From: Methylobacterium aerolatum
GTDB lineage: Bacteria; Pseudomonadota; Alphaproteobacteria; Rhizobiales; Beijerinckiaceae
Direction of reading: 5' to 3'
Assembly (NCBI RefSeq): GCF_022179085.1
Contig: NZ_BPQE01000006.1
Location: forward strand, 30,578-94,577
DNA length: 64,000 nucleotides
The translations under genes and the position numbers were made by a program. The notes under the pieces are model-generated. The model searched no databases and was not told the origin of the DNA. It worked only from the letters and a program-made list of their open reading frames with translations. Within the stretch, counting starts at the first letter, position 1. Each line of letters opens with the position of its first letter. Below, one piece after another: positions 44,149 through 53,410 of this stretch.

Positions 44149-46463
44149 ACAGCTTGGTTCGCGCCCTCGAACATCATCAGCTCGTGTCCGCCTTCGAGCG
44201 TGTCACGGACAACTGTTTCACGGGTTACGCCTTCGACCCGGCATCACCCGAGCGGCGCCTGATCATCGACATCCTGCTTGATGGCGTCTCGATCGCCCTG
44301 GTCCGAGCCGAGCGCTTCGACCGGCGTCTTTTGGACCTCGGCAGCATCGATGGTTGTCACGCTTTCCTCTTCCAGGCCGACGCGAACCTGCTCGTCGGTC
44401 AGCGTCTGCTCCATGCCTGCATCGCCAACACCGGCACCCCGGTCGGACGGCCCGTCGACCTCCTGCGGGCCTCCGTCTCGAAGAGAACACGCACGCATCG
44501 GACGGGTTCGGTCTCGTGGAACGCAGGCCTTCGCCTGTTCGGTACCGTTCGGGCTCGCGGCGGCCTCGCTCCGGACATTCGGGTCCGCGATGGAAGCCGG
44601 GTCGTCGCGCAGACGCGGCCGCGGCGATGGCCGGTCACGCGGAGCGCCGGCCTCGATGCGGACGAATGCCCGTTCAGCCTGCACCTGCCGGATAGCTACG
44701 CCGACGGTCTCGTCCACCGCCTCAGGGTCGAGGACGGATCGGGGCTCGAACTCGAAGGCAGCCCGCTTTCCATTCTCGCCTTCGCCAACGGCTTGAAACG
44801 ACTGCTTCCGGTTGGGCCTGCATCCGCCGACGACCTCAGAGCCGAGTGGTTCGACCAGCTTTGCCCCACCTCGCTTCCCTTCGACCGATATCCGGATTGG
44901 ATCGCCCACGTCGACGCGGGCCCGAGCGATACGACGGGATCGGTGCGCGTCGTCCTCATCGGCACGGACGGTCTTGATGAGACGCAAGCCGACTTGGAGT
45001 GTCAGACGCTTCGCCGCTGGTCGGCGGCTTGGATCGACGCGGTCGGCGGCGCCTTCGCGCCCGAGGACATGGACGAGGCGGTCACGGGCGATCTCGGGGA
45101 AGAAGACATCGTCGTCTTCGTCCGGACCGGAACGAGCCTGACGACCGACGCGCTGGCGGGGCTCGCCGATGCCCTGCGCACGTCCCCCGACAGCGTGGCC
45201 GCCTACGGCGATGTCGAGGTGGAGCGGGACGGCAGCGCCCATCCCGTTTTCTTCGGGGCATTCGATTACGAGCGGCAACTTGAACAAGGCTACGCTACCG
45301 CGCTCTTTGCCGTCCGCATCGACGCGATTCGCGAGGCCCTCGCGCGGCGGCCGACCTCGCTCGAACGGCTCTTCCTCGCGTTGCTCGAAGGGCCAGCCGG
45401 GACCGGCGACCGCATCGTGCATCGGCCGGGCGTCATCGCCCATGTGGCCGGATGGCAGCCGGCCGATACGGAACGGCTCTGCGCCGCGACCCGCGATCAT
45501 CTCGCGGCGCGGGGCATCGCGGCGGAGGTGCGTCCGTCGACGGGGGGCATCTTTCCTGCCGTCCACGTGCGGCGCGCGGCGGATGCCGGATTGGTCTCGA
45601 TCGTGATCCCGACGAGAGACCGCGTCGACCTGCTGGAGACATGCATCGCTTCGATCCGAGCACGGACCCAGCCGGGCCAGTACGAAATCGTCGTGATCGA
45701 CAACGACTCCTCCGACCCCTCGACGCACCGCCTGTTCGAGACGTTGGCACGGGACGGAGTGCGGATCGTCGCCTGCCCGGGTTCTTTCAACTACGCCCTT
45801 TTGAACAACGTCGGCGTCGCGGCCGCGCAGGGCGAGCGCGTGCTCCTGTTGAACAACGACGTCGAGATTCGGTCTGACTCGTGGCTGACGGAGCTTGCCT
45901 CACGCCTGGAACGCGATGTCGGCGCGGTCGGAGCGGTGCTGCGCTGGCCGAACGGCATCGTGCAGCATGGCGGAGTGGTACTCGGCCCCGGCTTCTCGGC
46001 GGCCGACGCTTTCAACGACTGCTCGGGAGAGGATCCGGGCCACGGCGATCTTCTTCGGGTCGCCCACGAGGCGAGCGCGGCGACAGCCGCGTGCCTGCTC
46101 GTCCGGCGAAGCGACTATCTCGCCCTCGGCGGCTTCGACGCCGACACCTTTCCGGTGTTGTTCAACGACGTGGACTTCTGCCTGAGGTTGCGGGCCCGCG
46201 GGCTGCGCGTGATCGTGACACCGCATCTCGACATCCTGCACCACGAATCCGCGTCGCGCGGACGGGACGATGCACCGAGCCGCCGCGGACGTTACCGGCG
46301 CGAATTGACGGCTCTTCGAAACCGCTGGGGCGAGGTCCTGGCAGCGGACCCGGCCTATAGCCCCTTTCTGAACCTCGACCCTTACCCGTTCTCGGCGCTC
46401 GCGGCCGCTCCCCGACCGGCCATGCCGCGCCGGCGCCTTCTGCCGGGCGTCCTTCGTGCGTGA
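44145..46463 (+). CDS. GT2 glycosyltransferase with N-terminal beta modules
   Basis: A 772-residue protein. The start at 44145 overlaps the previous stop (ATGA); the longer upstream frame is antiparallel in composition and lies within the previous gene. Residues ~1-210 hold two beta-rich modules (CFTGYAFDPASPERRLIIDI with DGCHAFLFQADANL, then GTVRARGGLAPDIRVRDGSR). A GT2 domain lies at ~485-745: VSIVIPTRDRVDLLETCIAS, GSFNYALLNNVGVAAAQGE, LLLNNDVEIRSDSWLTEL and NDVDFCLRLRARGLRV. It is probably a late step in the surface glycan made here. Confidence 0.88.
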   Translation: MNSLVRALEHHQLVSAFERVTDNCFTGYAFDPASPERRLIIDILLDGVSIALVRAERFDRRLLDLGSIDGCHAFLFQADANLLVGQRLLHACIANTGTPVGRPVDLLRASVSKRTRTHRTGSVSWNAGLRLFGTVRARGGLAPDIRVRDGSRVVAQTRPRRWPVTRSAGLDADECPFSLHLPDSYADGLVHRLRVEDGSGLELEGSPLSILAFANGLKRLLPVGPASADDLRAEWFDQLCPTSLPFDRYPDWIAHVDAGPSDTTGSVRVVLIGTDGLDETQADLECQTLRRWSAAWIDAVGGAFAPEDMDEAVTGDLGEEDIVVFVRTGTSLTTDALAGLADALRTSPDSVAAYGDVEVERDGSAHPVFFGAFDYERQLEQGYATALFAVRIDAIREALARRPTSLERLFLALLEGPAGTGDRIVHRPGVIAHVAGWQPADTERLCAATRDHLAARGIAAEVRPSTGGIFPAVHVRRAADAGLVSIVIPTRDRVDLLETCIASIRARTQPGQYEIVVIDNDSSDPSTHRLFETLARDGVRIVACPGSFNYALLNNVGVAAAQGERVLLLNNDVEIRSDSWLTELASRLERDVGAVGAVLRWPNGIVQHGGVVLGPGFSAADAFNDCSGEDPGHGDLLRVAHEASAATAACLLVRRSDYLALGGFDADTFPVLFNDVDFCLRLRARGLRVIVTPHLDILHHESASRGRDDAPSRRGRYRRELTALRNRWGEVLAADPAYSPFLNLDPYPFSALAAAPRPAMPRRRLLPGVLRA

Positions 46464-46639
46464 CAGGGCCTAGTGCTCGCGCCTGCCTCGACGTTCATGA
46501 GAGGAATAGACGGCAAAAACCGACAAATTTCCCCGAAATTATCCCTTAAAATACAATATTTCATAACAGCAATTCTGTATTTTTACGTCTATATTTTACC
46601 ATGCGAAGGTATCCGGCGAACTTACAGAGAGCTCACGAC

Positions 46640-48865
46640 ATGGATGGTCAGGACAGCTCCGATGTATCGACTTTGTCCGCCCTCATTCTTGTGGCGCGCT
46701 CCCACGGCATCCACCTGACCCTGCGCCAGCTCGCGCAGGAAGGGCAGCTGCCGACCCTCGCCGTCGATACACCGCAGATGCTGGCCTGCGCCGCCCGTGC
46801 CGGCCTCAAGGGGACAGCGCTGCATCTCGACTGGAAGAAGCTGGCCGGCGCAGAACGGTTGTTTCCCGTCATCGTCACGCTGGCCAACGGAACGCGCATG
46901 GTGGCGCGGGCCATCGTCGATAACGACGAGCGTGCGGAGATCGTACTCGAAGATCCTCAGGTCGGCGAAACCGGGCGCCTGACGCTGGACCGCCACCGCT
47001 TCGAGGCGGCCTGGACGGGCGAGACCGCCCTGATCAAGCGCGATTATGCGCTGCGCGACGAGGACCAGCCCTTCGGGCTTGGCCTCATCGCGGGTCTCGT
47101 GCTGCGCGAGAAACGCATCGTTCGCGACGTGACGGTGGCGGCGGTGGTGCTCAGTGTCTTGAGCCTCGTCCCGATCCTCTTCTTCCGGCTGATGACCGAT
47201 CGGGTGCTGACGCACCACGCACTCAACACATTCTCGGTCCTCTGCCTCGCGATGCTCGCGATGGTGGGGTTCGAGGTCGTGTTCACGGCCCTGCGGCGTC
47301 ACCTGGTCATGCATCTGACGACGCGGGTCGATGTGAAGATCTCGACCTACCTGTTCGACCGAATCCTGCGACTGCCTGTCGAGTTCTTCGAACGCACGCC
47401 GGTCGGGCTGATCGCCCGGGACATGAACGAGGTCTGGCGGGTGCGCAACTTCCTGACCAGCCAGCTGTTCGGCACAATTCTCGACTCGATCAGCCTGCTG
47501 TTCCTAGTCCCGGTGATGTTCGCTTTCAGCGTCCCGCTGACGTTCATCGTACTGGGATGCGGCCTCCTGATCGGCGTCTGGATCGTCGCGACGCTGCCAG
47601 CCTTCCAGCGACGATCCGCGGCTGTGGTCGCTGCCGAGGGTGCCCGAGGCTCGTTCTTGGTGCAGACGCTGCAGGGCATCCGCACCGTGAAGTCGCTGGC
47701 GCTCGAACCGCGTCAGCGACACGAATGGAACGTCCTCGTCGCCCGGGCGGCCCGCCTTCGACTGCGGGAGCAGACCTTCGGCAATTTGATCCAGTCTGCA
47801 GTCCTGCCCCTCGACCGCATGATGGTGAGCGGGACCTTGGCGATTGGTGTGTGGTTCGCCATGACGAGCGACGACCCGACGACCGTCGCATCCATCTTCG
47901 TGTTCCTGCTGCTCTCGCAACGTGTCGCCTCCCCGCTTCGGCAGCTCGCACAGCTCGTCGAGCAGTACGACCAGGCTTATTCGGCCGTCGAAGTCGTCTC
48001 TCGGCTGCTGAACCAGGAGCCTGAAGCGGGACGCTCCGGGCACGGCGTGCGCACGCCGATCGACGGCCACGTCGCATTCCAGAACGTGCGCTTCCAGTAC
48101 ACGGGGGCGACAGCCCCTGCCCTCGACGGCGTCTCGTTTGAGGCGGCACGGGGCACGACACTCGGGGTGATGGGCCGAAGCGGCTCGGGAAAGACCACGG
48201 TGACCCGGCTTCTCCAGAGACTTCACGCAAACTACGACGGCCTCATCAAGATCGACGGCATCGACCTGCGCGAGTACGACCTCGATCACCTGCGCCAGCA
48301 TCTCGGAGTTGTGCTTCAGGACAACTTCCTATTCAGCGGCACCATCCGCGACAACATCACGGCGGCAAAGATCGACGCGACCTTCGACGAGGTCGTCCGC
48401 GCTGCCCGCCTTGCGGGAGCCGAGGAGTTCATCGACCGCCTTCCGCGCGGCTACGAGACCTACATCTACGAAGGGTCGTCGAACCTCTCCGGCGGACAAC
48501 GGCAGCGTCTCGCCATCGCGCGGGCGCTCATCACGGATCCGAAAGTGCTGATCCTCGACGAGGCGACGAGCGCTCTCGATCCCGAGAGCGAAGCCATCGT
48601 CAATGCCAACCTCCAAAAGATCGCAGCCGGGCGGACCGTGATTGTGATCTCGCACCGTCTGTCATCGCTCGTGCCCGCGGACGCGATCCTCGTGCTCGAT
48701 CGCGGACGCGTGCTGGATATTGGCCGACACACCGACCTCCTGGAACGGTGCGAGATCTATGGCGACCTTTGGAACCAGCAAAACGGGCACCTCACGACAG
48801 CGCGGCCCGAGCGTCGGCTGAAAGCGATCGGCGGACGGTCAGAAGGAGAGTCCCATGCGGCCTGA
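46640..48865 (+). CDS. Type I secretion ABC transporter with C39-like domain (HlyB/RtxB type)
   Basis: Inner-membrane ATPase that exports RTX-type proteins directly from cytoplasm to outside. From 46640 it is 741 residues: an N-terminal peptidase-like domain (~1-125) in which the expected Cys is replaced (LSALILVARSHGIHLTL), six TM helices (~150-430), and an ATPase domain with Walker A GRSGSGKTTVTRLL, signature LSGGQRQRLAIARA and Walker B VLILDEATSALD. An upstream ATG at 46601 lacks a ribosome site. The non-catalytic C39-like domain is that of RTX exporters, matching the two RTX genes at 26-28 kb. Confidence 0.92.
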   Translation: MDGQDSSDVSTLSALILVARSHGIHLTLRQLAQEGQLPTLAVDTPQMLACAARAGLKGTALHLDWKKLAGAERLFPVIVTLANGTRMVARAIVDNDERAEIVLEDPQVGETGRLTLDRHRFEAAWTGETALIKRDYALRDEDQPFGLGLIAGLVLREKRIVRDVTVAAVVLSVLSLVPILFFRLMTDRVLTHHALNTFSVLCLAMLAMVGFEVVFTALRRHLVMHLTTRVDVKISTYLFDRILRLPVEFFERTPVGLIARDMNEVWRVRNFLTSQLFGTILDSISLLFLVPVMFAFSVPLTFIVLGCGLLIGVWIVATLPAFQRRSAAVVAAEGARGSFLVQTLQGIRTVKSLALEPRQRHEWNVLVARAARLRLREQTFGNLIQSAVLPLDRMMVSGTLAIGVWFAMTSDDPTTVASIFVFLLLSQRVASPLRQLAQLVEQYDQAYSAVEVVSRLLNQEPEAGRSGHGVRTPIDGHVAFQNVRFQYTGATAPALDGVSFEAARGTTLGVMGRSGSGKTTVTRLLQRLHANYDGLIKIDGIDLREYDLDHLRQHLGVVLQDNFLFSGTIRDNITAAKIDATFDEVVRAARLAGAEEFIDRLPRGYETYIYEGSSNLSGGQRQRLAIARALITDPKVLILDEATSALDPESEAIVNANLQKIAAGRTVIVISHRLSSLVPADAILVLDRGRVLDIGRHTDLLERCEIYGDLWNQQNGHLTTARPERRLKAIGGRSEGESHAA

Positions 48866-50201
48866 TGCGGATCCCGAGCGCACGCTCCGCCGGTTCGCCT
48901 CGGAGACGGACGAGATCCGTGAGGCGCCGGAGCCGCTGACCGCGCGGTTGATCTTGCTGACGCTGACCGCGTTCCTCGTCACCTGCCTGGGACTGACGGC
49001 CATGGCGCAGGTCGATCGGGTCGTCACAAGCGAACGCGGCAAGATCGTGTCGACGCAGGCCGTGATGGTGTTCCAGGCCCTCGATGCCTCGATCATCAAG
49101 ACCATCGACGTGCGGGAGGGCGACCAGGTTCGGCGCGGCCAGCTTCTGGCAACCCTTGACCCCACCTTTGCCAATGCCGACGCGGCGCAACTGAAGCAGC
49201 AGGTCGCTAGCCTCGATGCGCAGATCGCACGGGCAGAGGCGGAGCAGGAGCAACGCGCGCTTCAGTTCGGCCCGACGCGCGATCCCGACCAACGCCGCTA
49301 CAACGATCTGCAGCGCGCCCTCTACGAACAGCGCGTGGCGCAATTCAAAGCGCAGCTTTCGAGCTTTGACGAGAAAATCCAGCAATCGACGGCGACGATC
49401 CAGAAGCTGCAGGGCGACGAGGCCAGGTTGGAGGAGCGCGAGAAGATCGCCCACCAGATCGAGATGATGCGCCAACAACTCGTCGACAGGCAGGCCGGCA
49501 GCCTCCTCAATCTGCTGCTTGCGACGGACCAGCGGCTCGAGTTGCTCCGGACCCTCGAGAATGGCCGCAACGGGCTGGTCGAGGCGCGCCACCAACTCGC
49601 GTCCACCATAGCTGACCGGGATGCGTTCCGCCGCCAATGGCAGAGTGCGCTCAGCCAGGAAATCGTCGCCGCCCGAAACGCCCGCGACACGGCGATGGGC
49701 CAGCGCCGTAAGGCAGACCGCCGCGAGGAATTGATCCGGCTCGAGGCCGCCGAAGACGGCGTCGTGCTTAACATGGCCAAGCTTTCGGTCGGTTCGGTGC
49801 TGCGAGAGGGCGACCAGCTCCTCAGCCTGATGCCGCTGAGCGCGCCGTTGGAGGCCGAGATCCATGTCGCTGCGCGCAACATCGGGTTCATTCGTGCCGG
49901 TGATCCGGCCACGCTCAAGGTAGATGCCTTCAACTTCATCGAACACGGGACGGCGGAGGGCCACCTCCGCTGGATCAGCGAGGGCGCCTTCACAACCGAT
50001 GACGACGGGAAGCCGGTGGAAGCCTATTACAAGGCTCGGGTCAGCGTCGAGAAGGTGAACTTCGTCCGGGTGCCCGCAAGCTTTCGGCTCATTCCCGGGA
50101 TGACCCTGACCGCCGACGTCCACATCGGCACCCGTTCGGTGATGGCCTACGTGGTGGGTGGCGCCCTGCGGGGTGCCGGCGAAGCGATGCGCGAGCCATG
50201 A
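48855..50201 (+). CDS. HlyD-family type I secretion adaptor
   Basis: Membrane-fusion partner of the upstream ABC transporter, 448 residues. It has one N-terminal TM (LILLTLTAFLVTCLGLTAM, ~32-51), the first lipoyl half (IIKTIDVREGDQVRRGQLLA, ~86), a long coiled-coil hairpin (~115-300), and the C-terminal beta part ending FRLIPGMTLTADVHIGTRS, the HlyD signature. AAGGAGAG precedes the ATG, which overlaps the transporter gene by 11 bp. The outer-membrane component of the export channel is not in this window. Confidence 0.92.
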   Translation: MRPDADPERTLRRFASETDEIREAPEPLTARLILLTLTAFLVTCLGLTAMAQVDRVVTSERGKIVSTQAVMVFQALDASIIKTIDVREGDQVRRGQLLATLDPTFANADAAQLKQQVASLDAQIARAEAEQEQRALQFGPTRDPDQRRYNDLQRALYEQRVAQFKAQLSSFDEKIQQSTATIQKLQGDEARLEEREKIAHQIEMMRQQLVDRQAGSLLNLLLATDQRLELLRTLENGRNGLVEARHQLASTIADRDAFRRQWQSALSQEIVAARNARDTAMGQRRKADRREELIRLEAAEDGVVLNMAKLSVGSVLREGDQLLSLMPLSAPLEAEIHVAARNIGFIRAGDPATLKVDAFNFIEHGTAEGHLRWISEGAFTTDDDGKPVEAYYKARVSVEKVNFVRVPASFRLIPGMTLTADVHIGTRSVMAYVVGGALRGAGEAMREP

Positions 50202-52147
50202 TCGCCGGATCGCTCGCCCCGACTCGCGACGGCGTCTTCGCCCGCGTCGTCAGCGCGATCGCCGGCAGATGGATCGCCGGGTTTGCAGAGGGGCACTTCC
50301 GGCTTGCCTGCCGGCACGTGGAGGCGAACCGTCCGGCGCGGGCCGTCCTTGCCTTTCGCCGCGCAGCGGAGGCAGGACACCGCGAGGCGCAGCTGCGTCT
50401 CGCCGACGCCTATCGCACCGGGCGCGGCGTCACCCGGGCATCCGCCGAAGCTGCGCACTGGTACCGGAAGGCCGCCGAGGTCGGATCGTCCCAAGCTCAG
50501 TTCCATCTCGGCCAGATGCTTCTCGGGGGAGCCGCCAAGGGTATTCCGGGAACGTCAGCCTGGATGGGCGCGCCTGGACGGAAGGACGACGCCGTGGCGC
50601 TCCTGTTCCCCCTTGGGACGACGGTCGAGCCCGATCATCGCGAGGCCTGCCGCTGGCTGCGCGCGGCCGCCGCCGGAGGGAGCGCGCACGCCACGGCTCA
50701 GCTCGCCTGGGCGCTCGCCACGGGGACCGGAGTCGAGAGGGACGTCGAAGCCGCTTTTCACCTCTTCACCCAAGCCGCCGCAGAGGGGCTTGCCGACGGG
50801 CAGTACGGCCTCGGCCGCGCCTTCGAGCACGGATTTGGCACCGCCGTCGATCCGGCAAAAGCCGTGGCGGCTTATACAGAGGCGGCAGCGGCGGGACATG
50901 TCGCCGCCCGTCTCCGGCTGGGCCGGGCTCTGCGCGACGGCTGGGGCGTACCTGCCGATGCAGTGCGGGCTCGGATGGAGATCACGGCCGCGGCCGAGGC
51001 CGGCCACCCGCAGGCGCTCTTCGAGAAGGCACTCCTCGACCTCGACGATCCCGGGCGCAATCCGGATTCGATCGAGACAAGCCTGCGGCGTGCCGCCCGC
51101 CAGGGGCACCGGCAAAGCCTCATGCGATTGGCCGCTCTTCTCACGCAGGGACACATTCTGAGGCGAGACGAGCGCGAGGCCTCGCGACTTATTCTGCAGG
51201 CCGCCGAGCTCGGAGAGCGCGAGGCCCAATTCATCTGCGGGCGCAACTTCGCGCGCGGCGAAGTCGTCCCGCGAGACCTGAAGACGGCCGCGCGGTGGTT
51301 TCGGAGCGCGGCCGAACAAGGTCACACTCTGGCCGCGTTCAACCTCGGGCAGTTCTATCGCAAGGGCCTCGGCGTCGAAGCCGATCTTGTGGAGGCACAG
51401 CGCTGGTGCCGCGCCGCGGCCGAGCGGGGACTCCCGGAGGCGCAGCTTGGCTACGGGCGGGCGCTCCTCGCCTGTGCCCTGACGCAGTCTGACCGTCGTG
51501 AGGCTCTCGCTTGGATCGAACGGGCCGCCCGGCAGGGCAGCCTGGAGGCGCAAACCGCTTGGGCCGAAGGCCTTCGCCAGTACGAGGAGGGAAACGACGG
51601 GCGCGTCCGCGCCGACGATCTTCTGGCAGAGGCCGCACGGCACGGTTACGGTCCGGCGCTCCGCCGCCTGGATCGACTCCAACGTGCCGGCAAGACCGCA
51701 CTCTCGGCCGAATCCTATCGAACTCTGGTCCGCGACGCGGCCGCCGCCGGTCAGGTTGAGGCTCAATTCACTCTGGCTTCGCTCCTGGCCGAGGCGGAGG
51801 AGGGGCACTGGACTGAGGCCGCCCGTTGGGCAACCGCAGCGGCCGAGCAGGGCCATCCCGGAGCAGCCTATCTCGCAGGAGTCCTCTACTGCCAAGGCCG
51901 AGGTGTCGGCAAAGATCTCGAACAGGGTTTCGCATGGTACCTGAACGCCGCTCAGGAGGGCCATGTGCAGGCTCAGTTCAATCTTGCGATGATGTTGCTG
52001 AATGGCTGGGGTTGCATCCCTGATCGAGAAGCCGCACGGATCTGGTTAAGATCTGCTGCAGACAACCGCATGCCCCATGCCTTGGAAATTCTTGCCCAGA
52101 TTGAACGTCATCCTGCAGAGTCGTCATCTCTAGAAGCATCGGATTGA
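50198..52147 (+). CDS. Sel1-like repeat (TPR-related) protein
   Basis: A 649-residue protein almost entirely of ~36-residue Sel1-like repeats: AVLAFRRAAEAGHREAQLRL, AAHWYRKAAEVGSSQAQFHL, AFHLFTQAAAEGLADGQYGL, AQRWCRAAAERGLPEAQLGY and others, about 15 units. Such solenoids scaffold protein complexes. No signal peptide is clear. Its ATG overlaps the HlyD stop (ATGA), so it is translated together with the secretion pair and may act with it, for example in exopolysaccharide regulation or substrate delivery; this is inference. Confidence 0.9.
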   Translation: MIAGSLAPTRDGVFARVVSAIAGRWIAGFAEGHFRLACRHVEANRPARAVLAFRRAAEAGHREAQLRLADAYRTGRGVTRASAEAAHWYRKAAEVGSSQAQFHLGQMLLGGAAKGIPGTSAWMGAPGRKDDAVALLFPLGTTVEPDHREACRWLRAAAAGGSAHATAQLAWALATGTGVERDVEAAFHLFTQAAAEGLADGQYGLGRAFEHGFGTAVDPAKAVAAYTEAAAAGHVAARLRLGRALRDGWGVPADAVRARMEITAAAEAGHPQALFEKALLDLDDPGRNPDSIETSLRRAARQGHRQSLMRLAALLTQGHILRRDEREASRLILQAAELGEREAQFICGRNFARGEVVPRDLKTAARWFRSAAEQGHTLAAFNLGQFYRKGLGVEADLVEAQRWCRAAAERGLPEAQLGYGRALLACALTQSDRREALAWIERAARQGSLEAQTAWAEGLRQYEEGNDGRVRADDLLAEAARHGYGPALRRLDRLQRAGKTALSAESYRTLVRDAAAAGQVEAQFTLASLLAEAEEGHWTEAARWATAAAEQGHPGAAYLAGVLYCQGRGVGKDLEQGFAWYLNAAQEGHVQAQFNLAMMLLNGWGCIPDREAARIWLRSAADNRMPHALEILAQIERHPAESSSLEASD

Positions 52148-52194
52148 ACGACCCCGCGGCATGGTCCAAGAGGTCAGTTGGAGTCTGTGCTCGA

Positions 52195-52300
52195 TCAGCA
52201 CCGAAAGGCGAGGACGACGGCTGAGGCATCGTTGTGGGCGGACTTGTCGTAGTGGGTTGCGATGCGGCGGACGTCTTTGTGGCGGCGGAAAGTGACCTGG
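52195..52300 (-). pseudogene. IS5-type transposase, C-terminal fragment
   Basis: The minus strand reads FRRHKDVRRIATHYDKSAHN followed by DASAVVLAFRC and a stop at 52195-52197. FRRIATRYDK near the C-terminus is a hallmark of IS5-family transposases. Everything upstream of it is missing. It lies ~48 bases after the Sel1-repeat gene. Confidence 0.65.
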
Positions 52301-52408
52301 ATCCGCCAGCTTGAACTTCCAGGGGCCGCGGCGAGACCGCCTGGTGCACCGGTTGTAGACCGTGATGCGCGCCCGAGACTGTGCCGGACAGTCGCGCCGG
52401 CGGCAGCC

Positions 52409-52675
52409 TAGGGTGAGCGCTCCAAGTTGCCGGAGATGGTCTGCCGATCGTCCTTCCGCTCTGGTCCAGGCAGATCGATCGTGGCTGCGCCGACGACCTC
52501 TCGAGCCTGTCGCATCGATCTGCGCACGGCATCGAGGAAGCCACGGCCGGCCTTCTCCATGAGGTGCCACCTTCCGGCGAACGGGATGGCCTCGCCATAT
52601 CCGCCCCGCGATCGCGGGCGACGATCCGGATCGAGCCGTTCATCTTCAGCCATATCTGTGCGTCAGATCGCCCGA
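52409..52675 (-). pseudogene. ISL3-family transposase, internal fragment with frameshift
   Basis: The minus strand encodes WLKMNGSIRIVARDRG, then after a one-base shift near 52618 GGYGEAIPF, GRWHLMEKAGRGFLDAVRRS and REVVGAATIDLP. The order ARDRGGGYGEA...RWHLMENA...FLDAVRKSMR is characteristic of ISL3-type transposases. Both ends of the gene are missing. With the IS5 piece 109 bases away this is a scar of nested or sequential insertions. Confidence 0.7.
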
Positions 52676-52835
52676 ACCGTCTCCGAACCTCAACGCTGCG
52701 CCAGGGCAGTCACTACCCCCCTGTTGCAAGATCGCGACGGTGCCCCGCTAGGTGATGTGGACAACGGCGCTTGCCCCAAGTCGGTCAAGCTTTGAGCCTG
52801 AAGCTGACCGGATCACACGCGATCCGGCGTTCATC

Positions 52836-52949
52836 ATGCTCGCACTGTCCCGCACCGTCATCCTCGACCATCGCGAAAGCACCGCCGTGCTACTCTCATC
52901 GACCCTATTTCTGATGGGGGCGTTCCTGGTGATCAGGATGCTCGGCTAG
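52836..52949 (+). CDS. Possible very small membrane protein
   Basis: A 37-residue frame (from ATG at 52836, open further upstream) with one hydrophobic helix near its end (STLFLMGAFLVIRMLG). There is no clear ribosome site and no homologue is recognised. It overlaps the convergent terB-like stop by four bases. It may not be expressed. Confidence 0.25.
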   Translation: MLALSRTVILDHRESTAVLLSSTLFLMGAFLVIRMLG

Positions 52950-53410
52950 TCGACGCCGTCTTTGCTGACCGGTGCCAGGGTCAGCAGCCGCGCTTTGTCG
53001 AGAGACAAGGCCGTCGCGATTTCACTCAGCGCGACATGCTCAATTTCCGTGATGTCGTCATGATCGGCAACTTCGGCCGCGACCTGAAAGACATATTCGC
53101 GCTGCTCCAGGGGGCGATCGAGGATCGCTTCCACGCGCCGGAGATTGTCCGCTCGTCCGAAACCTGACCTTGCCCGGCTGATTGCTTCGGACAGTGCCTC
53201 CTGAAGCATTTGGAGGTCGTAATCCCTCTCGACGATCGAGCTGGTCAAGGCGCCGGTTAGCGCTGTCGAAAGTTCCTCGTTCTCCACTTGGCCATCGGCC
53301 ACGATGACGTTGGCGGCGGCCGAAACCGCTGCCTGCATCAAGGCCTCATCGCCGGCATGTCCGGTCGCCGTTTTCGCGATGCGGTCGAGGAAGTCGGAGA
53401 TGAGGCTCAT
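52946..53410 (-). CDS. TerB-like (tellurite-resistance fold) protein
   Basis: A 154-residue all-alpha protein. The segment ALMQAAVSAAANVIVADGQV with ENEELSTAL is the TerB/DjlA-type signature (helix, acidic DGxxxxEE metal-binding loop). A second half repeats the logic (VFQVAAEVADHDDITEIEHV). TerB-fold proteins are linked to membrane stress and metal or phage responses, but single TerB genes have no fixed role. It is the last of four small minus-strand genes. Confidence 0.8.
   Translation of the reverse strand: MSLISDFLDRIAKTATGHAGDEALMQAAVSAAANVIVADGQVENEELSTALTGALTSSIVERDYDLQMLQEALSEAISRARSGFGRADNLRRVEAILDRPLEQREYVFQVAAEVADHDDITEIEHVALSEIATALSLDKARLLTLAPVSKDGVD

Noticed and set aside
44244-45728. 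Minus-strand 494-codon frame inside the GT2 gene
   Set aside because: Antisense shadow; the plus-strand frame carries the GT2 motifs and overlapping ATGA junction.
48792-50123. Minus-strand 443-codon frame opposite hlyD
   Set aside because: Shadow of the HlyD reading frame; composition is Leu/Arg/Asp-rich and without a recognisable fold.
50555-51964. Minus-strand 469-codon frame opposite the Sel1 gene
   Set aside because: Repetitive antisense of the Sel1 repeats, no start signal.
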